A stretch of 40,558 nucleotides of DNA from positions 1 to 40,558 of the forward strand of contig MU835262.1 in assembly GCA_029204225.1 (NCBI GenBank). The letters are read 5' to 3'. The notes beneath the pieces were generated by a model. That model had not been told where the DNA came from. It did not search any database and worked only from the letters and a program-made list of their open reading frames with translations. This document shows positions 32,440-40,558 of this stretch, one piece after another. Positions within the stretch are counted from its first letter, which is position 1. Each line of letters opens with the position of its first letter. The position numbers and the translations under genes were made by a program. The stretch comes from Diphasiastrum complanatum. Taxonomy: Eukaryota > Streptophyta > Lycopodiopsida > Lycopodiales > Lycopodiaceae.

Positions 32440-32495
32440 GCTCCATCTCTAGGAGTGCCCAGAAGTTGCTCCATCTCTAGGAGTGCCCAGAAGTT
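32440..32495 (+). repeat. Exact 28-bp tandem duplication
   Basis: The unit GCTCCATCTCTAGGAGTGCC... (28 bp) occurs twice in a row without any difference, so the duplication is recent. Each unit contains the small palindrome CTAG flanked by TCT/AGG. Confidence 0.95.
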
Positions 32496-33203
32496 GTGAA
32501 TAAAGCAACTCCATGATGGTGATTTTGATTGTTGATAATTATTGTTCTGCCAAACCCTCATGCTTGTCAAGGGTTGTGTGGATATGTCTTTGCAAATGAC
32601 AAATCATGTGGTTACGTAGGCCATGATCTTTTGTGAACCAACCAAGTGTCATGTTTTCCAGATCTGAAGTGGGCATTTGTGATGAATGTGCCACTGAAGA
32701 ATCCAGTAATGATGATGCAAGCAAAAGGAAGCAAATTCAACGATCACCCCGGATCCAGCCCCTTTCACATATAGAGGTGCAGTGGTGGCCCCCCCACCCT
32801 TCCATCTTGTCCGTCACCACAGGCCATCGCTCCTCCAGACTCCAGGGTCCAAAGCTCTGGTGCACCATCTCTCCAGACTACTCTCATATTGTTGTCTGCC
32901 ATTGTTGCTGCACTCCATGTTCGCTATCGATCATATCTGCCATCGATTCTGAAGGTGGGTCCTACTTTTGCCATTGCTCCTGCTGGTTCAATGAACCACA
33001 AACCGTTGGCCCTGCTTTTAGATCAAACCCCAAACGAGGTTCAAAATTCACGCGCTAATAAAATCAAATGCGTACTGGTTGGAGCTACTCTTATGTAACA
33101 AAAATATCAATGAAGATTAATTTCTTTAGAACACATGGGGATCACCACATGGGGACACCACATTTGGTTTGAAATGGAGCATTTGAACAAGGGCAATAAA
33201 GCA

Positions 33204-33248
<45 letters not shown>

Positions 33249-33839
33249 ATTGATAGATAAAATGGGTTTTAAGGAATTTTATAATTGTATTTTAGGATTT
33301 GAACATTAGTGGTTAGTTCAATAGATGGACACATGAAATTTCGTTTATCCCGTAGCAACGTTTTGTTTCAATTATCGTGGCTGTTTCAAACTCTTTCAAA
33401 AGATGTGTAAACTGTGACCTTCAAAATAGTCGACCCATGTCTATATCTAATCATGGTTTTTTTATTGGACACTTCTTTTGTGTTTCATTTAAAAATGGTT
33501 GGGTTCTTACACGACATGTGACTTGTGACATAATTCCTTAAGCAAATATGTGAACAATCTTGAGGTGTCTATTAAGCTTTTTGTCGTACTTGGGCTGATG
33601 AAAAGAAGTGGCCTAAAATTGGTGACTGAGAAGGAAACATACAAACCTTGAAGTGTATAGTCATGAATGGTAGAGATGACAATAAGGAAGGAAGGTTTTG
33701 AATCAAATGGATGTTGAAGTGTAGTGGCGGGTGATAGAGCTGTTAGTAAGGAAAAGCAGTTTTAAATTGGATGGCATTATTAGTTACAAGTAGTACCTAA
33801 TGCAGCCATGGAATTACAAAAATAAAGGCTTTGAATACT
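32496..33839. other. No gene recognised
   Basis: Open stretches at 32633-33058 are low-confidence and lack known motifs. A (GA)n tract lies at 33209-33247. Confidence 0.4.
33209..33247. repeat. (GA)19 microsatellite
   Basis: Uninterrupted GA dinucleotides. Confidence 0.95.
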
Positions 33840-35408
33840 ATATAGGAGCCAACCACAATTGAAGAAGCAATGTCACAGGCCGATTCAGATCTCTGGAAAG
33901 AAGCTATGGACAAGGAGTATGACTCACTACTGAAGAACAACACTTGGACTGTCACCAAACTGCCTACAGATAGAAAAGTCATTGATTGCAAATGGATCTT
34001 TAAGACAAATAGTAGTATCGACAGAAGAAAGTCTCGACTCGTGGCAAGGGGCTTTTCACAAATTTCCAATGTCGACTAAATCGTTAACTCGGTAGTCAAG
34101 CATTCTCCTATTCGACTGTTTTTATCATTTGATGTTGCAACCGACCTTGAGGTACACCAGATGAATGTACAAACAACATTCCTCAATGGATTTATCAAAG
34201 AGGACACTGACATGATCTAGCCAGAAGGCTATGTCCTCAATGGTCAAGAAGATCGAGTATGCAAACTCCATAAAGCCTTGTATGGTTTGAAGCAATCGTC
34301 AAGAGTATGGTTCCATCGAATCAACACATTTCTGATCGATCATGGATTTGAACCAAACTCTATAGATTGTAATGTTAATTTCAAGACTATCCGACACTAT
34401 TTCGTCATCATCACTCTATACATGGATGATATGTTGCTTTTTGGCAATAATATCGTATTGACAAAGGACAACAAGAGGATGCTATCCCAAGAGTTTGAGA
34501 TGATAGATTTGGGATAAGCACATTATTGTCTCAAGATCCAAATCCATAGAGTCAGAAACAAAAGACTTCTCTATATCATTCAACAGAGGTACTTTCACAA
34601 TTTACAATTAAAATTCAATATAATGAATTGTAAGCTTGTGCATAATCCCATGGATCTAAGTTTAAAGTTATCAAAAAAGCAATGTCTTCAAACCGATGAG
34701 GAGAAATGTGAAATGAAGGGATATACATATCATTCAATTATCAGATCCCTTATGTATGCAATGATCTCCACCAAGCCCCCAATCTTGCATACACCATCAG
34801 CTCTTTACATGGCTAACCTTGATATGATTCATTGGAAAACTCTTCTAAGAGTGATCAGATATGTACGAGCTACTATCAACCTATGCATCTGCTATGGAGT
34901 GACTGATCCATCAGATATCCGTATGCTTCATAGATACTCAGATGCAAATTGACAAGCAATGTTGACACTGGAAAATCAACTTCTGGATTTGTCTTCTTGT
35001 TCGATAATGGTCCAGTATCTTGAAACAGTTGAAAGCATACCTCCATTGCAATGTCTTCAGTAGAGTCAAACTACATTATAGCCACTCAAGCTACAAAAGA
35101 GACAATTTGGTTGAAAAATCTATTTTTTGACATTGGCCTCAGACAAGCTGCTCCAATAATTATTCAGTGAGACAATCAGAGTGCTATAACATTATCGATG
35201 AATCACTCTAGGAGCAAGCACATCGAGATTAAGTACCATTATGTCAGGAGCATAATACTCAACAAGGAGGTGAGTCTGAAGTTTTGTAAAACCTAGTTTC
35301 TGACAGTTGATATCTTTATAAAAGGGTTAAATCATGAAGCACACAAGAATTTATGTGCTATCTTGAGTTTGAAGATCAAGGTATCCAAGGGTCCAGATAA
35401 AGAAGAAT
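33840..35408 (+). pseudogene. Copia reverse transcriptase-RNase H remnant
   Basis: Plus-strand blocks: EAMSQADSDLWKEAMDKEYD, LLKNNTWTVTKLPTDRKVID, CKWIFKTNSSIDRRKSRLVA, RGFSQISNVD then a stop; LEVHQMNVQTTFLNGFIKED; LHKALYGLKQSSRVWFHRIN; the catalytic ITLYMDDMLLFG (34410-34445); YHSIIRSLMYAMISTKPP; HWKTLLRVIRYVRATI; then RNase H pieces YSDAN, SNYIIATQATKETIWLKN, DNQSAITLSMNHSRSKHIEI and KYHYVRS. At least eight stops or frameshifts. It is a different, older Copia copy than the one at 24428-27065 (opposite strand, moderate protein identity). Its 5' end is truncated near 33840; the 3' end runs into a putative LTR at 35409. Confidence 0.92.
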
Positions 35409-35565
35409 TGTTGGATTTCTATCCTCTCTATCCCTTAACTCATAGCTAATCTAGATCCATTCATTTGTTGTATATAAATATCTGTATAGTCACATACTTT
35501 GCAGAAATATACTTGTTTTCTAATAGTCTACATAAATACAAAGGATTTGATGACAGTGTTCAACA
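35409..35565 (+). mobile_element. Candidate short 3' LTR of the preceding Copia element
   Basis: TGTTGGATTTCTATCC begins 24 bp after the last pol block, preceded by the purine-rich AGATAAAGAAGAA. The same TGTTGGATT opening is used by the other Copia LTRs here. TATATAAAT occurs at about 35472. A plausible end is TTCAACA at 35565, giving imperfect inverted ends (TGTTGGA/TTCAACA). The end point is a guess. Confidence 0.45.
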
Positions 35566-36558
35566 CCACCAAACTATTGAGTCACCTTTGATCCGAGTAA
35601 CACCATCAAGTTGAACTATCGACCATTCATCGAATATAAAATATTGAAACAATTTTTTTTTTTTCGATGTAAACTAAAAAGTGTGAAAATTAATTTGATT
35701 TCTTATGAAATCACTTTTTGATGTGAGTTTTGTGAAAATTGGCAAAAGCAAACTTGATCAAACATTGTAAATATCATAATGACTTGTACCTATTATGATT
35801 ACACATGTGTGGAGCCTGTTCCCACGTGTGAAATAAATGTACTTTTCATATAGTATAATCATATAGCTTGTACATATAGTTTAAATCAAGTTCTAGTGGC
35901 TAAAAAGACCAAAATCAAGTTTTTTAGTCATATGCCACATGGCATCAATCTAGAGATTGCATGAGCCACATCATGAAATTAGGTGTCAAATCCCATGTGT
36001 AGAGGTCTGATCACACGTGTGGAATAAGCTGAGAAGTCAAATTTGCACTTCTAGAAGAGTTTTTCCTAGTTCTCTATATAGTAGGAAAATGGACCAAAAG
36101 TGCTCAAAATAGAAGGTTTTGTCCAAGTGTCAATTTTGCATGATGATTTATCATACATGTGAGATTAGAGGGATGATCAGCACCACAACCTCCCACTTTT
36201 TGTATATATAGAGCCACATTTGGCCATAATCAGAGAAGCAACACCAATCTGGGTATTGGAGGCAATTCTTGTCAATTTCATCATTTGTCTTGATTTTTCT
36301 TGATAGTTTTGAGTTTCTATCATATTGTACTTTGATTTTAGGATGGATTCCGTACTATGACAGGTTTTCACACGTGTGAAACCATCAAGTACAATTCCTA
36401 TTAATTTATGATTGTTCTTTTTAGATTTTCTCATCTAAATTTGATCTTGATTGATCTAAATCTTGTGTAGATTAGTAGATCAATTGTATCTAACATCCAA
36501 TCACTCTCGTGGATCATTTTAGGATCCATTCTTGGTCCAATTTTGCATATTTTCCACA
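35566..36558 (+). mobile_element. LTR (5') of a third LTR element, left end uncertain
   Basis: The right end is fixed by TTTTCCACA followed by a primer site at 36559. Within it, TATATATA at 36203-36210 is a promoter candidate. CACACGTGTG-type palindromes cluster at 35821, 36012 and 36369. TGTGGAA at 36020 or TGTGGAG at 35810 would give inverted ends to TTCCACA, so the LTR could be about 540 or 750 bp. Confidence 0.5.
36203..36210 (+). promoter_or_regulatory. TATA box of the third LTR
   Basis: TATATATA about 350 bp before the primer site, in the expected U3/R area. Confidence 0.45.
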
Positions 36559-36571
36559 TGGTATCAGAGCC
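36559..36571 (+). other. Primer binding site, initiator Met-tRNA type
   Basis: TGGTATCAGAGCC directly after the CA of the LTR. Confidence 0.88.
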
Positions 36572-38338
36572 AAGTACAAGAGGATTTATGAAGATTTGAT
36601 GGGATTCATCCAAAACAAAGCCCAAATTGGCAAGTTTTTAGTAACTAGCTAATTTTGATAGGATAGGTATACTCAAAATTTATGGACAAAAACTTGTTGT
36701 GGACTGCAGGGGTACTTTTCACACGTGCTAGAATGTACAGTACCAGTTTTGGAGCCTTATGCTTTAGTTTCATGCTAAATCTCCCAAATTAGCAAGTTCA
36801 TGGAAACTAGCTAATTTTGAGGTAGAGAGTTTGAATTGATAGCTAGATTCAATTTTTTTGTACCGAAACTCGTTGTAGGCTATTGGTCTACCTTCCACAC
36901 GTGTGGGGCCATACGGAACCAATTTTTGTTGATAAAATTCAAATTGATGCATAATCTGACTCATATACCCAAATTTAGAGATTTTTAGTGCAAATTCAAG
37001 CTTTTCTATAGAGATTCTATTCCTTTGATTTGTTCTTGGATTAGATCATCTAAAAAATTAAAATTGAAGCTTGATTAAGGTGAATTAAATTTTTTTTTCT
37101 CTGATTTTTTGAGTACATGTCAAAGTTGAGAGAGATATTGCCAAAAATCATAGATTAAGGAATGATATGCAAAGTGAGAGGTTGAAATCCATTGTACCAT
37201 CACTCTAGATTTGTACGATCACTCTAGATTTGTTCAAGAGTGATAGGGTCAAGTTTAGAAGCATCAATTTGCTAGAAAACATCCTTGGATCTATCCTCCA
37301 AGTGAAACCTTTGAGAGTTTCTAGTGCATATATAGCATCTATGTAAATCTTTTGTAGAATTTGACATAGATTGGCTTCAATTGAGAGTTCTAGAAAAGAG
37401 ATTGAGATCCAAGTCACATTGTTCAACCCTACTCAATTTGTTTGAGTGATTTTTAGGCTTGAAAAGAGTCATTGAGGTCTGTATGGCAAATGTGTAGAGA
37501 GAGATCCAATTTTCTAAGAGTTCCTTCCTTTGTAGAGGGCAAGATCTAGAAGCTCATTTTGTGTTGGTATTGGTGGAGAGTTTGTCTTCTCCTAGGTAAT
37601 CAAATCTTTCTAAGTGGAATTAGCTCTTTGAAGCACAATATCTTAGTGAGAAGAATCACAAATTTTGATTTTGAATTTCATTCCAACTCTTAAGAGGTAG
37701 AGTTATTGGTAGAATCCAATAGGGGTGAATGAATTCATTTTATTGAGCAAAAATTGACATAGTATGTATGAAACTCAAATTAGTTCTATTCAACTTTCTT
37801 TGTGAGAGTGTGAAGGTCAAGTTGTCATCCCATTGGATGTATAGAACAAGGAGGAGTCCATATTTGAGTGTTCATGCATGGTTGGGATCTTTGTGAATCT
37901 CTATGTGTCTAATTTTTAAAGTTTGATGAAAAAATCTTGACATAGGTTGTTATCAAACTATTTCAAATCCATTCCAAATCTCAAGAGTGAGATTATTTTG
38001 GGGAAGAGGGATTCCAAAAGGGTGATTGGATCTTAATTTTATGTGTTTGAAACAAAACCCATCTTTTGTTCAAGAATCTCAAGTGTTGAGAGAACTGGTC
38101 AAGTGAAAAGGAAAATGTAGGTGTCAAATCTTTTCATATCCAACTCTCAAAAGAAAGAGTCATTGGAATTTGTTGAGTCCAATAGGAGTCTTTGGATCTG
38201 ATTTCTTTTGTGATTTGATTCAAAGATTGTGTGCTTTTGTCTTAGTGATCAAAGCAAAGTTTCCAAGTGACTAATCATTAGTGTGAAGATTGGTTCTTAG
38301 ATTTGTGAGCTAGATGTTTTGTAAATCCTTCTAGATTA
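36572..38338 (+). mobile_element. Long leader region of the third LTR element, with repeats
   Basis: No open frame over about 1.7 kb. A tandem pair of ~158-bp units starts at 36624 and 36782 (shared CCCAAATT(G/A)GCAAGTT and AACTAGCTAATTTTGA). Further on, diverged blocks with ATTCCAA(C/A)TCT.AAGAG and AATCCAATAGG-type text recur near 37680, 37965 and 38135. They may be the decayed gag N-terminal half or leader repeats. Confidence 0.5.
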
Positions 38339-39064
38339 TTGAATATGTTCAAATCTAGTCTCTTGAGAGTCACAAATTATATTTGTAGAATCATATCACA
38401 AGGTTTTTGTCTTATCGTGACATCAATAGGTGGCATCCTATTGAAGGAAAGTAAGGATCCTAAGTGCAACCTTTGTGGCAAGGGAGGATATTTTTCCTCA
38501 ATATGCTACAAAAAGAAGACCAATCCATCCAAGGAGAACCAAAGCAAGGGGGGCGAGGTGAAGAATGGAGCTTCAAATTCGAAATGCAAATACAAGAAGG
38601 ACAAATCCAAAGAAAGGTGTTTCCTTTATGGAAAGGTGAATGAGGCTTGGAGTCCCACAAGGACTGCAAGATTTGTCTTCAAGAGTCCATCACAACACAA
38701 TTCAAACTTTTTGAAAAAAACTATCGAGAAGTGCATTGTTTGGTTGAAGATGCAAAGATAGATGTCACTTTCATGAAAGTAACTTGGATTTATTTCATGT
38801 CCTTGAAAAGTATTTTGCTTGGAACTTTAGATAAGTTCAAACTTATTGTTATGATCCAAGAGAAATTAATCAAGAATAAGGAGGAGCAATCACAAAATAA
38901 AAATAGTTTCATTTATGCTCTCATGTCAACTTATGAAGAACTATTTTGCTTTGAAGAGACTTTTGTATCTCAAAGGTGGATTAAGGCAATACTAGTTGAG
39001 TGTGATGCCTTAAAGTATAGCAAAGCATGTTTTCCTTGTAAACTTACATTGGATATGAAGTCAA
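38339..39064 (+). pseudogene. gag-like remnant with degenerate zinc knuckles
   Basis: The first frame (38339-38761) contains KCNLCGKGGYFSSICYKKK, a C-X2-C-X4-H-X4-C knuckle with His replaced by Tyr, then a Lys/Ser-rich stretch and a second cluster beginning CFLYGKVNEAW. The second frame (38647-39064) carries SHKDCKICLQESI and continues open for about 140 residues (CLVEDAKIDVTFMKVTW, WIKAILVECDALKYSKACF), so a frameshift lies near 38650. Probably nucleocapsid and following gag or pre-protease sequence of the element whose primer site is at 36559. The frame is interrupted at 39064 by insertion of a Copia LTR. Confidence 0.55.
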
Positions 39065-39065
39065 T

Positions 39066-39157
<92 letters not shown>

Positions 39158-40201
39158 AGAGTGTCATGAGTATGAAACGAAAATCAGCTCAAAAGGTAAG
39201 ACGCACACGAATGAGAAAGGAAACACGAACGAGAAACGAAACATGAATGAGAAATGAAACACAAATGGAAAGTGTTCATGCGCAGCAGAATGAGCTATAC
39301 GACTCTCTCCGTGAGCATGACTACGCCTATCAAAACGAACAAAGCGTTAGTGATGGAAATCATGGTCATTCTTGATTACGCAACCAAACATTAATAAATG
39401 AAACACCAGAAGGATAATTTGTCGTGAACAACAAGACAAATTATGTGTCACGAATGATTCTCGAAGAGCTAGGCTTGGCTCAACTGATAATTAGTCGCGA
39501 ATGATTCGCGAAAGACAAGACTAAATGCTAGTCGTCTATTACCAAAATGAGCAGCTAGAAAAGTCAGACAGAATGAATGATAAGCATAGCAATATCAACA
39601 CATATCTGAACGTATAACAAAGAACTGTTATCAGATTAAGTATATCAAGTATACACGTCAATAATGCAGTAGAGCACAAGACAATAGCGGACGAAAACTG
39701 CATGCTTCACGAAGCTTATTTCAATCTGTAAAAGGAATGAAGCCTTAATATTGACAATAAAGAATCAATGCACAGGGCATCTACTTAGTCTATATCTCTG
39801 ATAAGAATCTGATGCTAATTTGCATACATTTTTCTCTTCACATCTTCAATCGTCCAACTAAATGCTCAAATGGTATTTAGTATATACACATAATGTTACA
39901 GGTGTGTAGAGATGAAGAAAGTACAAGGTGGATGTGCTGTTTGTAGGAGATCGTGGGTGGCTGCAGTTGTTGTCCAGTTTGTTAGCGCAGTTGCATGGGG
40001 TGAGCGTGAAAAGGATGCAACGTCAGCCTTTGCTGAGGTGAACGTTGGTTTTCACTCAAAAACGTGTAAAAAAAGCAGTGTCGCGATTCTTTCGTCTTTT
40101 CTTTGCCTGTGAGAATTTGCATGTTAATATGCAGACTGTGCGACAACGCAAGTAAATATGCAGCATGAATGGAGGCAGATTAAGAGGAAATAGATCCAAT
40201 A
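39065..40201 (-). mobile_element. Copia 3' LTR, about 1137 bp, with internal (GA)n
   Basis: The plus strand begins TGTTGGAGAGAG and ends GATCCAATA, where the expected CA is changed to TA. It is similar over most of its length to the LTR at 1972-2960, same orientation. Polypurine tract and RNase H lie to the right, so it is the 3' LTR of an element reading from beyond 40558. The five bases before it are GTCAA, the expected target-site copy. The insertion splits the gag-like frame of the third LTR element. Confidence 0.92.
39070..39153. repeat. (GA)42 microsatellite inside the LTR end
   Basis: Starts five bases inside the LTR terminus, at the place where the LTR at 1972 has GGAGAAAGAGGG. Confidence 0.95.
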
Positions 40202-40210
40202 CCCCCCCTT
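40202..40210 (-). other. Polypurine tract of the Copia element
   Basis: The minus strand reads AAGGGGGGG directly before the 3' LTR; it primes plus-strand DNA synthesis in LTR elements. Confidence 0.85.
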
Positions 40211-40558
40211 AATATGGATCCGTGAATGCCTTGATCTTTAGACTAAACAATGCACAAAATTTGTTGTGTGCATTAACACAAAGTGCTTTCGTGAATTTGT
40301 CTGCAACCATTTCCTGCGTTCTGTAGTACATTGAGCTTACTTCCTTGTTGAGAACCTTGCCCTGATGTAGTGATATCTGATTTTAATGTGCTTACTCCTA
40401 GAGTGAAATCTAGGGTTGGCGAAAATGGCAATAGCACTCTGATTATCACAAAATAAAATTGTAGGGCTATACTGATTCAGATTAACATCTGACAGTAAAT
40501 TTCTCAACCAAAATGCTTCCTCGATAGATTGAGAAGCAACAATGTATTCTGCTTCTGT
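40211..40558 (-). pseudogene. Copia RNase H C-terminus (element continues right)
   Basis: The minus strand reads TEAEYIVASQSIEEAFWLRN, LLSDVNLNQYSPTILFCDNQ, SAIAIFANPRFHSRSKHIKI and RYHYIR, then after a one-base shift VLNKEVSSMYYRTQEMVADK and FTKALCVNAHNKFCAL, to a stop just before the polypurine tract. These are the standard end of Copia RNase H (the T-x-AEY block, DNQSAI, SKHI.I.YH.IR, and the (A)DxFTKAL tail). Only one frameshift is seen in about 115 residues, so this copy is younger than the other pol remnants in the window. The rest of the element lies outside. Confidence 0.9.

Overview
This is nuclear DNA of a land plant, made mostly of layered, decayed transposable elements. Evidence for this: spliceosomal GT-AG introns, an alpha-tubulin fragment with plant-type intron positions, Copia and Gypsy LTR elements primed by initiator Met-tRNA, MULE and CACTA transposase remnants, telo-box motifs and long CT/GA microsatellites. 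A bacterial-type beta-class DNA methylase fragment with introns hints at a seed-free plant, because such enzymes are known from Marchantia, but the sequence alone does not settle the lineage.

Layout. 1-2960: a Gypsy gag zinc-knuckle remnant (+) abuts an internally deleted Copia element (-) with integrase scrap, gag, primer site and 5' LTR. 3480-4435: an old, diverged LTR (+). 4435-5919: a truncated alpha-tubulin pseudogene (-) with introns, two internal tandem duplications, and telo-boxes plus a perfect hairpin upstream. 8882-10790: a MULE transposase remnant (-) with catalytic-region, AT-hook and SWIM parts and one clean intron. 13773-14066: a Gypsy chromodomain scrap (-). 15612-15892: a Copia LTR scrap. 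16614-17084: a Gypsy-type LTR and primer site (-). 17098-18704: Gypsy protease and reverse transcriptase (+), interrupted by a Copia LTR, primer site and gag (18705-20790, +).

21192-22258 holds the only apparently intact host gene: a TATA box and a two-exon gene for a 263-residue secreted His/Pro-rich protein that I do not recognise.

22259-40558: microsatellites, a 190-bp tandem repeat, Copia pol (24428-27065, -), CACTA transposase (27770-28503, -), the DNA methylase fragment (30191-30858, -), a GC-rich foldback island (32146-32260), Copia pol (33840-35408, +), an LTR element with CACACGTGTG palindromes and a zinc-knuckle gag (about 35566-39064, +), and the 3' end of a fairly young Copia element (39065-40558, -) that continues past the window.

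The genes do not form a pathway. The window is a nested-insertion record with one likely live gene and three decayed host or host-like genes or domesticated fragments.
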